Assembly: GCF_013450295.1 (NCBI RefSeq) | Contig: NZ_SKBR01000001.1 | Coordinates: 1,368,001-1,432,000, forward strand | Direction: 5' to 3' | DNA: 64,000 nucleotides | Origin: Streptomyces sp. AJS327 | Lineage (GTDB): Bacteria; Actinomycetota; Actinomycetes; Streptomycetales; Streptomycetaceae | In this document: piece after piece, positions 27,056 to 36,497 of the stretch | How positions within the stretch are numbered: the stretch's first letter is position 1 | Layout: each line of letters begins with the position of its first letter | The notes under the pieces: model-generated | What the model was told of the DNA's origin: nothing | Databases searched by the model: none | Seen by the model: the letters and a program-made list of their open reading frames with translations, nothing else | Translations under genes and position numbers: made by a program

Positions 27056-27586
27056 GGCCGGGCGGGCCTTCGGGCGGCCCCGGACGGGACCCGGGCACCT
27101 CCGGCGGCCCCGGACGGGACCGGGGCGGCTGCTGAACGGCCGCCCGGGGCCCGCCCGTTGGGCCCGCTCGCCCGGCCGTCCACCCAACTGTCCGCCCGGC
27201 CGTCCGGCGAACCCCGTTCGCCGGGCCGGTCGTTGGGACGCTCGTACGGCCGGAGACGGATGACGCCCCGGCCGTACGTCCGAACCGCCTCCGCCCCCGC
27301 CGTACGTGGCGAGGAGGCGCTGTCCGCCGGGGAGCGCCGGTGGCCCGGGCGGCGCTCCGTTCCGTCGGATCGGCCGGACCACGCGGCCCGGCGCGGGATG
27401 GCCGAAACCCGCCGCCGCGCCGCCGTTCGACCACCCCCACGCGGGCGCCGTCCGGCACACGCCTCCCGTGGCCCCCGGGAGCCCCGGGACGATCCGTCAC
27501 CGGTCCGGGCGGACAGGCGCGACCCGGGTGGGACGAGGAGGGGACGGGGAGGGGACGGGGAGGGGACGGGGCGAGGGACGGGCGGG
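27056..27586. other. Intergenic region between convergent pepN and chorismate mutase
   Basis: No gene is seen in 531 bp. A 19-bp direct repeat occurs at 27073-27091 and 27103-27121 (30-bp period), and a 9-bp hairpin follows (listed separately). The last 80 bases are runs of GGGGA-type repeats. Confidence 0.45.
27204..27224. terminator. Hairpin between convergent genes
   Basis: Arms 27204-27212 and 27216-27224 (CCGGCGAAC / GTTCGCCGG) are perfect with a CCC loop. The hairpin is about 150 nt after the pepN stop. Confidence 0.45.
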
Positions 27587-28003
27587 TCAGGAGGCGCCGG
27601 GGTACCCGGGGCCGCCGAGCGGGTCGGGGGTCGGATCGGAGCCGTCCGCGATCTGCTCGTGGTGCCGGATCACCTCGGCGATGATGAAGTTGAGCAGCTT
27701 CTCGGCGAACGCCGGATCGAGCCGGGCGCTCGCCGCGAGCTGCCGGAGCCGGGCGATCTGCCGGGACTCGCGTTCCGGGTCGGCGGGCGGCAGGTCGTGC
27801 TCCGCCTTGAGACGGCCGACCCGCTGGGTGCACTTGAACCGCTCGGCGAGCATGTGCACCACGGCCGCGTCGATGTTGTCGATGCTGTCCCGCAACGAGG
27901 TCAGCTCCTCCCGCACCGCCGGGTCGACCCCGGTGTCCGGGGTGGATCCGTCCGTCGTGCCGCGCGCGTCCGTCTCGCTCGTTCCGCTGTTCGTCTTCGT
28001 CAT
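27587..28003 (-). CDS. Chorismate mutase (AroQ class)
   Basis: This enzyme converts chorismate to prephenate, the entry to phenylalanine and tyrosine synthesis. The 138-residue protein has a 35-residue flexible Thr/Ser/Asp-rich lead followed by the AroQ helical domain. The pattern ELTSLRDSIDNIDAAVVHMLAERF places the catalytic Arg and acids of helix 1. KCTQRVGRLK supplies the conserved Lys/Arg, and the third helix is present (EKLLNFIIAEVIRHHEQ). There is no ACT or prephenate dehydratase domain, so it is a monofunctional mutase. The ATG at 28003 was chosen as the first sensible start. Confidence 0.92.
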   Translation of the reverse strand: MTKTNSGTSETDARGTTDGSTPDTGVDPAVREELTSLRDSIDNIDAAVVHMLAERFKCTQRVGRLKAEHDLPPADPERESRQIARLRQLAASARLDPAFAEKLLNFIIAEVIRHHEQIADGSDPTPDPLGGPGYPGAS

Positions 28004-28736
28004 CAGCCTGTCCCTGTCCGGGTCGTTCGGTCGTGCGGGGACTTCCCGGCCACGGGGCCGCCGCGCGGACCCGAGCCTATGCCGGGGCACCGGGGGTGTG
28101 CGCACCAGGCCGATCCCACGCCCCCGCCGTGACCAGCCGCGATGACGCGACCGTGGGCTGCCGGGACCGGGCCGGGCCCGCCGGTGCCCCGTTCCGGTCC
28201 GCCGTCCCGCCCCCTGGGTGTTCCGGGCCGGTCGTGGCGGAGGCCGGGCGGGTGTCCGCACCGCGAGGGCGGTGGCCACCGGGCGGGTTCGTCCCCTTCG
28301 GGCGAGAATATCGGGACAAGCCCCGTGACGAGAGATCGTGGTTCGGCCGCCGTGACGCCCTCCGCACGGCAGGGCCCGCCCGGCCCACCCGCCTCACGCG
28401 GGGAGGGCCCAACCGGCCCGCCGGGTGGGCCCGTTGGCGGCAGAGGGGAGTCCCGCGCCGCGCGGACCCGGGCGCGCGCGGCGCGGGGAGCGGAAGCCCG
28501 GCGGGCACGGCGCTCCCCGCCGGGCTACCCGCGCACGGGACGCGGGCGGCGCGGTGCGGGTGTCCGGTCGGGGCTCGGCGCGCTGGGCGGGACGCGGGCG
28601 GGCTGGGCGCGGGTGTCCGGACGCGGCGCGGGGCTCCGGGGTGAGGACGTCCGGGCGCGGCGCGGATGGCGGCGCCGTCCGTGCCGGGACGCGTGACGGA
28701 GCGGGGGCGCCGGACGGAGCAGAGGCGAGGGGCGGA
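28004..28736. other. Gene-free region between pyk and chorismate mutase
   Basis: This 733-bp stretch has only Arg/Gly-rich spurious frames. A two-step hairpin at 28405-28432 is a possible pyk terminator. A short AT-richer patch at about 28300-28320 (AGAATAT) may belong to the chorismate mutase promoter on the minus strand. Confidence 0.4.
28405..28432 (-). terminator. Possible pyk terminator hairpin
   Basis: Outer arms GGGCCCA (28405-28411) and TGGGCCC (28426-28432) enclose an inner CCGGC/GCCGG stem. It lies about 305 nt past the pyk stop, so assignment is uncertain. Confidence 0.35.
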
Positions 28737-30176
<1,440 letters not shown>

Positions 30177-30645
30177 GCCGCCGAGCCTACGTCTTACCTG
30201 TCGGTAGGGAGCCGTGCTCGGAGAATGCGGCAACCTTCCGCCGGGAGAAGGCGGTTGACAACTAATAAAGTGGGCGAGGACTCGCTCTTCTGAGCACGCC
30301 GGAGCCTCCCGGCCGCCCCCTACCGTCACACCGGCCCACACCGGCACCGCACTCCCACGTCGCACCGGCGGCCACCGGTGTCGTGGACGGCACCCGGAAC
30401 CCCCGCCGCCGCGCCCGGTACGGGGCCGGATACCGGCCCGGCCCCGGGCCCGCCGCCTCCGCGCGAGGCGGCGGGCCCGAAGGGGGCGGCGGCGGACGAG
30501 GCCCGCGCCGGAGGCGGACCAGCGGGTGACCGGTCAGGAGGGGGCCGCACGCACGAGTGGGTGCCGCGCACGAGTGGGTGGCCGTTCAGGGAAGGTGCCG
30601 TTCAGGAAGGGCGCTGTCCCCTCGGGCGCACGGATCGGGGTGCGC
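30177..30645. other. Gene-free region upstream of pyk
   Basis: A conspicuous AT-rich patch at about 30252-30270 (TTGACAACTAATAAAG on the plus strand) is probably part of the pyk promoter region, giving a leader of 70-90 nt. Two short direct repeats lie at 30550-30563/30567-30580 (CGCACGAGTGGGTG) and 30581-30610 (GCCGTTCAGG twice). No gene is seen. Confidence 0.4.
30445..30479. terminator. Perfect 15-bp hairpin downstream of the SIMPL gene
   Basis: Arms 30445-30459 and 30465-30479 are perfectly complementary with a 5-nt loop. The hairpin is about 165 nt beyond the stop of the minus-strand SIMPL gene. Confidence 0.55.
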
Positions 30646-31377
30646 TCACAGGCGGGGCGGGCTGATCGCGAAGCGCGCGCTCACCCGCGCGGTGACCGTC
30701 TGCCGCTGGGGCTCCAGGTCGAAGGCCGGGGCCGGTTCGGGGGCCCCGGCGTACGCGGACCGTGTCATCCCCGGGGCGGGCGGGGGCGGCGGGGAGGTGC
30801 CGCCGCCACCGGTGTCCGTCAGCTCCAGCAGCGCGGTCAGTTCGCTGCCCAGCGCCTCCGCCAGTTCCCTGCCACGGGACACGGCCTCGCGTACGGCCAG
30901 CTGTCGTGCCTCACGGTGCGCGGCGGAGCGTGGACGCAGCCCCCACCACGGCCCGTTGACCGTCGTCAGCTCCAAGTCGGCCAGGCGGCCCGTCAGTTCA
31001 CCGAGCACGGTGAAGTCCTGGACGGTGACCGTGAGCCGCACGGTCCCGAGGTGGGCGCGCACCCGCTCCTTGCGGCCCCGGTCGCTCAACTCCGGCCGTA
31101 CGGTGAGGGAGCCGGTCTCCACCTTCTCCACCGCCTCGCCGTACTCCCGCGTCAGGTCCAGCACCTGGGAGTTGCGCCGGTTCAGGTCCTCCAGCGCGCC
31201 GCGCCGGTCCGGTCCGCGCGAGCTGACGGTCACGCTGAGGCGCGCGGTCTCCGGGTCGGTCTCGAACTCCGCCTCGCCTTTGACCATGAGCTTCGGCACC
31301 TCCGGGGTGCCGTAGGAGTGCGGCCCGCTCGCGGGCTCCTGGGCGGGCGCGTCGGGCCCGGTGGATATGGACGTCAT
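30646..31377 (-). CDS. SIMPL-domain protein
   Basis: This 243-residue protein is of the SIMPL (DUF541) family, which is linked to oxidative-stress and immune-signalling contexts in other organisms but is of unknown biochemical role in bacteria. The domain is recognisable from KLMVKGEAEFETDPETARLSVTVSSRG, through the heptad-like NRRNSQVLDLTREYGEAVE, to EPQRQTVTARVSARFAIS at the end. There is no signal peptide, unlike many family members. A Pro run interrupts the domain at about residues 192-200. The ATG at 31377 is preferred over an in-frame GTG at 31383; the ribosome site is weak for both. Confidence 0.8.
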   Translation of the reverse strand: MTSISTGPDAPAQEPASGPHSYGTPEVPKLMVKGEAEFETDPETARLSVTVSSRGPDRRGALEDLNRRNSQVLDLTREYGEAVEKVETGSLTVRPELSDRGRKERVRAHLGTVRLTVTVQDFTVLGELTGRLADLELTTVNGPWWGLRPRSAAHREARQLAVREAVSRGRELAEALGSELTALLELTDTGGGGTSPPPPPAPGMTRSAYAGAPEPAPAFDLEPQRQTVTARVSARFAISPPRL

Positions 31378-31478
31378 GGCCACAGCGTGGCAGAGCCGCG
31401 CCCGGCGGGGCGCCGATCACGCCGGGACCCGGGACGCACCGCCGGGCGCGGGCGCGGCGGGGCTCCGCGACCGCTTCC

Positions 31479-33089
31479 TCAGCTCTGCGCCCCGGCCTCC
31501 GTACGAGGCGGCGCGGCCGGAGTACGGGCGGGCTGGACGGCGGGGGGACCGGCGGGGGGAGGGGTGTGTCCCGTGGCGCCGCGCAGCCCGAAGGTGGTGA
31601 AGGCGGTGCGGGTGGGCAGGGGGTAGACCGCCCGGCCGGAGAGGGTGTTGAGGATGGTCGCGCTGCGGTGCGCGGCGAGTCCCAGGTCGGGGGCGCCCAC
31701 CCCGTGGGTGTGCCGCTCCGCGTTCTGCACGAAGATCGAGCCGCGCACCCGGGAGTCCGTGACGAGGCGGTAGCGCCCGTCGATCCGGGGGCGCCCGGAG
31801 GCGTCCCGGAGGATCGCGGGCGCGAGCGTGGGCAGCAGCTCCTCGAAGGAGCGCTCGCGGTAGCCGGTGGCCAGCACCACCGCGTCCGTCGTCAGCGTGG
31901 TGCGCTCGTTCTGCTCGACGTGCTCCAGGTGGAGTTCGACGCGGCCCGGGCCGATCCGGCCCGCCGTGCGCACCCGTACGCCCGGGACGAGTACCGCGTC
32001 CGGCCAGCCCCCGCCGAGGGTGCGGCGGTACAGCTCGTCGTGGATGGCGGCGAGCGTCTCGTGGTCGACCGCCTTGTGCAGCTGCCACTGGCGCGGGAGC
32101 AGCACGTCCCGGGCGGGTTCGGAGAGTCCGTGGAAGTAGCGGGTGTAGTCCGGGGTGAAGTGCTCCAGCCCGAGCTTGCTGTACTCCATGGGCGCGAAGG
32201 CGGCGCTGCGCGTCAGCCAGTGCAGGCCCTCCTGGCCCCGCGGGCGGCGGCGCAGCAGGTCGAGCAGGATCTCGGCGCCGGACTGGCCGGAGCCGATCAC
32301 CGTGACGTGGTCCGCCGCCAGCAGCGTCTCCCGGTGCCTGAGGTAGTCCGCCGAGTGGATCACCGGGGTCTCCGGCGCCTCGGCCAGCGGGCGCAGCGGC
32401 CCGGGCACGTGCGGCGCGGTGCCGATGCCGAGGGCGAGGTGCCGCGCGTGCGCCCGGCCGGTGGCGGTGGGGGAGTCCTCCGGCTCGCCGGTACGGGTGT
32501 AGTCCACCTCGAAGACGCCGAACTCCGGGTCCCAGCGCACCGCGTCGACCCGGTGGCCGAAGTGCAGACCGGTGCCGTCCCCGCCGGGAGCGGCGCCGAG
32601 CCCCTCGCTGACCCAGCGGCAGTACGCGTCGTACTCGGCCCGGTCGATGTGGAAGCGCTCGGCGACGTAGAACGGGAAGAGCCGGTCGTGGGCGCGGAGG
32701 TAGCGCAGGAACGACCAGGGACTGGACGGGTCCGCCATGGTCACCAGGTCGGCGAGGAACGGCACCTGGAGCGTGCTGCCCTCGATGAGCAGCCCCGGAT
32801 GCCAGTGGAAGGCAGGGTTCCGCTCGAAGCAGGCCAGCCGCAGCCGGGGCACCCCCTGACCGAGGGCGGCCAGCGAGAGGTTGAACGGCCCGACGCCGAT
32901 CCCGGCCAGGTCGTACGGGGCGGGCTGACGGCCGAACCGCTGGGTGGCCGGGCCGGGCTGGGGGTTCGCGGAGGCCGCGGACGCCATGGACGTCGTGGAA
33001 ACGGCGGGCGGCGGCACGCGCGGCGCGCCCGGCGGGTACGCGGGGGCGGACCGCCGTCGCTGGGCGTCGGGGCCTTCGAACGCGGTCAT
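31479..33089 (-). CDS. DesB-like lysine/diamine N-monooxygenase
   Basis: This 536-residue FAD- and NADPH-dependent N-hydroxylase is of the lysine/ornithine monooxygenase family, which makes N-hydroxy-amines for hydroxamate siderophores; DesB hydroxylates cadaverine. The FAD site is GIGVGPFNLSLAALGQ (about residue 65). FHWHPGLLIEGSTLQVPFLADL is a family signature, and the NADPH site is VIGSGQSGAEILLDLL. ATGYRERSFEELL occurs near the C-terminus. The first 60 residues and the last 30 are low-complexity Pro/Ala extensions not seen in typical members. It overlaps the preceding decarboxylase gene by 4 nt (ATGA). Confidence 0.88.
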   Translation of the reverse strand: MTAFEGPDAQRRRSAPAYPPGAPRVPPPAVSTTSMASAASANPQPGPATQRFGRQPAPYDLAGIGVGPFNLSLAALGQGVPRLRLACFERNPAFHWHPGLLIEGSTLQVPFLADLVTMADPSSPWSFLRYLRAHDRLFPFYVAERFHIDRAEYDAYCRWVSEGLGAAPGGDGTGLHFGHRVDAVRWDPEFGVFEVDYTRTGEPEDSPTATGRAHARHLALGIGTAPHVPGPLRPLAEAPETPVIHSADYLRHRETLLAADHVTVIGSGQSGAEILLDLLRRRPRGQEGLHWLTRSAAFAPMEYSKLGLEHFTPDYTRYFHGLSEPARDVLLPRQWQLHKAVDHETLAAIHDELYRRTLGGGWPDAVLVPGVRVRTAGRIGPGRVELHLEHVEQNERTTLTTDAVVLATGYRERSFEELLPTLAPAILRDASGRPRIDGRYRLVTDSRVRGSIFVQNAERHTHGVGAPDLGLAAHRSATILNTLSGRAVYPLPTRTAFTTFGLRGATGHTPPPAGPPAVQPARTPAAPPRTEAGAQS

Positions 33090-34543
33090 GGGTGGACTCC
33101 TTCCGGTGCGGTCGGATGGCCGGGCCCCGGCGCCGCTCCCCGCTCGGGGGCGGCGTCCCGCACCAGTTTGAGCAGCGCGTGCAGGTCGTCCCGGGTCAGA
33201 TGCGGGTTGAGCAGGGTCGCCTTCAGCCAGAGGCCGTCCCCGGCCCGGGCCCGGCCGAGCACCGCCCGGCCGTCGAACAGCAGCCGCCGGCGGACGGCCG
33301 CGACCTCGCGCGCGCTGGCCCCCCGGGGGCGGAACAGCACCGTGGAGAGGCCGGGTTCGCCGCGCAGCTCCCAGTGCGGGTCGGCGCGGACCAGGTCGGC
33401 CAGCCAGCCGGCGGCCTCGCAGGCCCGCTCGACCAGGGCGCCGACCCCGGACCGGCCCAACGCCCGTAGGGTGACGGCCAGTTTGAGGACGTCCGGGCGG
33501 CGGGTGGTCCGCAGGGAGCGGCCGAGCAGGTCGGGCAGGCCCGCGTCCACGTCGTCCTCGGCGCTGAGGTAGTCGGCGCGGTGGCCCAGCGGCTGGAGCG
33601 CCGCGCGGTCCGGCACCGCGAGCAGCCCGGCCGCGACCGGCTGCCAGCCGAACTTGTGCAGGTCGAAGCTGACGGTGTCGGCCTGTTCCAGCCCGGCGAG
33701 CCGGTGCCGCAGCCGGGAGGAGAAGAGCAGCGGTCCGCCGTAGGCGGCGTCCACGTGGAGTCGCGCGCCGTGCCGCCGGGCGGTCTCGGCGACCTCGGGC
33801 AGCGGGTCGACCGCCCCGGTGTCGGTGGTGCCCGCCGTCGCCACCACGAGGACGGAGCCGGGCGGTGCCGCCGCGGCGGTCAGCGCGGTGTCCAGCGCCG
33901 CGGGGTCGAGCACCCCGCGCGGGGTGGGGACGGTCAGCGGCTCGGGCAGCCCCAGCAGCCAGGCGGCGCGGTGGACGCTGTGGTGGGCGGCGGCCCCACG
34001 GACGACCAGCGGCGGGGCGGGGGCGCGCTCCCTGGCGAGGAGCAGGGCGAGCTGGTTGGCCTCGGTGCCGCCGGTGGTGACGAGCGAGTCGGCCCGGGCG
34101 GCGGCCGGGCCGAAGACCAGCGTCGCCAGCTCCCGGCAGACCAGCGCCTCCAGTTCGGACGCGGCGGGGGCCTGGTCCCAGGAGTCCAGCGAGGGGTTGA
34201 GCGCGCTCGCGGCGAGGTCGGCGGCGGTGGCGACGGCGAGTGGCGGGCAGTGGAGATGGGCGGCGCACTGCGGGTCGGCCGGGTCGGCGGCGCCCTCGGC
34301 CAGCGCGTGGACCAGGCTGTAGAGCGCCTCGTGGGCGCCGGTGCCCCGCTCCGGGAGGACGTGGTCGACGGTGGCGCGGAGCCGGGCGGCGGTGCGGGCC
34401 GGTCCGCCGCGCGGCAGCGGTCCACAGCGGGTGGCGGCGCCGTCGGCGAGGGCGTCGAGCACCGTGTCGACCAGCGGGCGGAGCGCGGCGGGGCCGCTGG
34501 CTCCACCGGCGAGCGGGCAGGCGGGATCGGGGGGCGCGGGCAT
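33086..34543 (-). CDS. DesA-like PLP-dependent lysine decarboxylase
   Basis: This 485-residue group II amino-acid decarboxylase resembles DesA, which makes cadaverine from lysine for desferrioxamine. The PLP Lys is in SFDLHKFGWQPVAAGLL (about residue 296). LHVDAAYGGPL carries the Asp that contacts the PLP nitrogen, and VTTGGTEANQLALLLARE is also present. The ATG at 34543 has GAAAGAG about 8 nt upstream. With the downstream hydroxylase it forms a two-gene operon that would give N-hydroxycadaverine. No acyltransferase (DesC) or NIS synthetase (DesD) follows. I see no iron-box (TTAGGTTAGGCTAACC-type) sequence upstream. Confidence 0.88.
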   Translation of the reverse strand: MPAPPDPACPLAGGASGPAALRPLVDTVLDALADGAATRCGPLPRGGPARTAARLRATVDHVLPERGTGAHEALYSLVHALAEGAADPADPQCAAHLHCPPLAVATAADLAASALNPSLDSWDQAPAASELEALVCRELATLVFGPAAARADSLVTTGGTEANQLALLLARERAPAPPLVVRGAAAHHSVHRAAWLLGLPEPLTVPTPRGVLDPAALDTALTAAAAPPGSVLVVATAGTTDTGAVDPLPEVAETARRHGARLHVDAAYGGPLLFSSRLRHRLAGLEQADTVSFDLHKFGWQPVAAGLLAVPDRAALQPLGHRADYLSAEDDVDAGLPDLLGRSLRTTRRPDVLKLAVTLRALGRSGVGALVERACEAAGWLADLVRADPHWELRGEPGLSTVLFRPRGASAREVAAVRRRLLFDGRAVLGRARAGDGLWLKATLLNPHLTRDDLHALLKLVRDAAPERGAAPGPGHPTAPEGVHP

Positions 34544-34835
34544 GGGTGGCTCTTTCGCTGACGCGTGACGGACGGTGGGGATACCGGTCCGGCGGGGGCA
34601 GAGGCGCACCCAACGTAGGGCCGTGAAGCGGGGGCTTCGGCGGTTTTGCCCGGCTGTTCGCCCGAAGGGATGATTGCGTGCGGTGCCCGGTCCGGCTCTC
34701 CGGGGACGTCCTGAACTCGTCCACGACGGGCCCGAGTTGGTCGAGCAAACGGGACATGTGGGGAGTGGTCCGGCGGCGTGGGGTGGGCGCGCGGGGGCGA
34801 CGAAAGGAGTCGCGATCTAGGAATCGAAGGTAAAG

Positions 34836-34908
34836 TGCCCCGGGTGGGATTCGAACCCACACTTTATGGTTTTTGAGGCCATCGTCTCTGCCGTTGGACT
34901 ACCGGGGC
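34836..34908 (-). tRNA. tRNA with CAA (Leu) anticodon and short variable region
   Basis: A 73-nt cloverleaf folds well. It has a perfect 7-bp acceptor stem (GCCCCGG / CCGGGGC), a 3-bp D stem (GTC/GAC) and an anticodon arm ATGGC-CTCAAAA-ACCAT with a C-A mismatch at 31-39. A 5-nt variable region (AAAGT), a T arm GTGGG-TTCGAAT-CCCAC and discriminator A73 complete it. CCA is not encoded. The anticodon reads CAA, leucine for UUG. Leucine tRNAs are normally class II with a long variable arm, and this one is class-I sized. It lies divergently from the response regulator gene and near the branched-chain amino acid transporter operon. Confidence 0.85.
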
Positions 34909-34940
34909 AACCTTCGAAAGGAAGGTCAGCGGGCACCCGC

Positions 34941-34957
34941 TGTAAGGCCACCTTACA
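34941..34957. promoter_or_regulatory. TGTAAGG-CCA-CCTTACA palindrome between tRNA and response regulator
   Basis: A perfect 7-bp dyad with a 3-bp centre lies in the 108-bp divergent region. Next to it are a second dyad at 34929-34940 (GCGGG-CA-CCCGC) and a small CCTTC/GAAGG stem at 34911-34925. It could be an operator for either gene or a structured leader element. Confidence 0.5.
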
Positions 34958-35016
34958 GGATCTAGGTAAGCTCGTGTTCCCATCCGGTGTGAATACCAGG
35001 AGCTACGAGGATCACA

Positions 35017-35712
35017 GTGAGCACCGCGGAAGAGCCCGAGCCCCCCACCCCCCAGGACCTCAGGACCGCCCAGGAGGCGGACGGCGCCGACGAGGCCAGC
35101 GCGCACGTGCCCCCGCACACCACCCGCGTCGTGATCGCCGAGGACGAGGCGCTGATCCGGATGGATCTCAAGGAGATGCTGGAGGAGGAGGGCTACACCG
35201 TCGTCGGTGAGGCGGGCGACGGCCAGCGGGCGGTCGAGCTGGCCCGCGAACACCGCCCCGACCTGTGCATCTTCGACGTGAAGATGCCGGTGCTCGACGG
35301 GATCTCGGCCGCCGAGAGCGTCGCGGCCGAGAGCATCGCGCCGGTGCTGATGCTGACCGCCTTCTCCCAGCGCGAGCTGGTCGAGCGGGCGCGGGACGCC
35401 GGGGCCATGGCCTACCTCGTCAAGCCGTTCAGCAAGAGTGACGTGGTCCCGGCCATCGAGATGGCGGTCTCCCGCTTCACCGAACTGCGGGCGCTGGAGT
35501 CGGAGGTCGCCGACCTCACCCAGCGGCTGGAGACGCGGAAGCTCGTCGACCGCGCCAAGTCCGTCCTCCAGACCGAGTACGGACTGACCGAGCCCGCCGC
35601 GTTCCGGTGGATCCAGAAGACCTCCATGGACCGGCGGCTCTCCATGCGGCAGGTCGCGGAGGCCGTGATCGCCGACTCCGAGGAGAAGCGGCAGCAGCGC
35701 GACGACGCCTGA
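35017..35712 (+). CDS. ANTAR-domain response regulator
   Basis: This 231-residue two-domain regulator has a receiver domain at about residues 37-155, with phospho-acceptor Asp87 (LCIFDVKMPVLDG), acidic pair Glu42/Asp43, Thr in LMLTAFS and Lys in LVKPFS. An ANTAR RNA-binding domain lies at about 165-222 (LETRKLVDRAKSVLQTEYGL, ending RLSMRQVAEAVI). ANTAR proteins act as antiterminators that bind paired hexaloop hairpins in nascent RNA. No sensor kinase is adjacent. An N-terminal Glu/Pro-rich leader of 35 residues precedes the receiver. The GTG start is preceded by GAGGATC. A strong bidirectional terminator follows. Confidence 0.93.
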   Translation: MSTAEEPEPPTPQDLRTAQEADGADEASAHVPPHTTRVVIAEDEALIRMDLKEMLEEEGYTVVGEAGDGQRAVELAREHRPDLCIFDVKMPVLDGISAAESVAAESIAPVLMLTAFSQRELVERARDAGAMAYLVKPFSKSDVVPAIEMAVSRFTELRALESEVADLTQRLETRKLVDRAKSVLQTEYGLTEPAAFRWIQKTSMDRRLSMRQVAEAVIADSEEKRQQRDDA

Positions 35713-35721
35713 GCCACCCAC

Positions 35722-35760
35722 GCCGCGGCCCCCGTTCCCGGTGGGAACGGGGGCCGCGGC
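35722..35760. terminator. Strong 18-bp bidirectional terminator
   Basis: Perfect arms at 35722-35739 and 35743-35760 with a 3-nt loop lie between the convergent response regulator and livF genes. Confidence 0.85.
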
Positions 35761-35783
35761 CTGGTTCCGGGACCGCCCGGGCG

Positions 35784-36497
35784 TCAGTCCTCGCCGAGGT
35801 AGGCCTTGCGCACCGACTCGTCGTGCAGCAACTCCTCGCCGGTTCCGGAGAGCGCGATCTCGCCGATCTCCATCACGTGCCCGTGGTCCGCGAGCGAGAG
35901 CGCGGCCTGCGCGTTCTGCTCGACCAGCAGGATCGTGGTGCCCTGTGACTTCAGCTCGCTGATGGTCTCCATGATCTTCTGCATCATGATCGGGGAGAGG
36001 CCCATCGACGGCTCGTCCAGCATCAGCAGCTTCGGACGGGACATCAGGGCCCGCGCCATCGCCAGCATCTGCTGCTCACCACCGGAGAGCGTGCCGGCCT
36101 GCTGCCTGCGGCGGGAGCCGAGGATCGGGAACAGCTCGTAGGACCACTCCACGTCCCGGTCGATCTCCGCGCTGTCCTTCCGCAGGAACGCGCCCAGCAG
36201 CAGGTTCTCCTCGATGGTGAGCCGGGGGAAGATCCGCCGGCCCTCCGGGGAGTGCGCGAGGCCCTTGGCGACGACCTTGTGCGCGCCCACCCCGTTCAGC
36301 ACCTCGCCGTTGAAGGTGACCTTCCCGGCGACCGGCTTCAGCAGGCCGGAGAGCGTCCGCAGCGTGGTGGTCTTGCCCGCGCCGTTCGTCCCGATCAGGG
36401 TGACGACGTGGCCCTCCTCGACCTGGAACGAGATGCCCTTGACGGCCTCGATCTTGCCGTAGGCGACCCGCAGGTTCTCCACTTCGAGCAGCGCCAT
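35784..36497 (-). CDS. livF: Branched-chain amino acid ABC transporter ATP-binding protein LivF
   Basis: This 237-residue ATPase of the high-affinity Leu/Ile/Val importer has Walker A GTNGAGKTTTLR (near residue 37), signature LSGGEQQMLAMARALMSRP and Walker B LLMLDEPSMGLSP, followed by the switch His region (TTILLVEQNAQAAL). It ends the five-gene livKHMGF operon and overlaps livG by a single nucleotide. Confidence 0.96.
   Translation of the reverse strand: MALLEVENLRVAYGKIEAVKGISFQVEEGHVVTLIGTNGAGKTTTLRTLSGLLKPVAGKVTFNGEVLNGVGAHKVVAKGLAHSPEGRRIFPRLTIEENLLLGAFLRKDSAEIDRDVEWSYELFPILGSRRRQQAGTLSGGEQQMLAMARALMSRPKLLMLDEPSMGLSPIMMQKIMETISELKSQGTTILLVEQNAQAALSLADHGHVMEIGEIALSGTGEELLHDESVRKAYLGED

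Noticed and set aside
34544..34862. Minus-strand frame running through the tRNA and upstream of the decarboxylase (MSRLLDQLGPVVDEF onwards)
   Set aside because: It crosses the tRNA gene and continues into the decarboxylase in a different frame. The first 15 residues look protein-like but the remainder does not.
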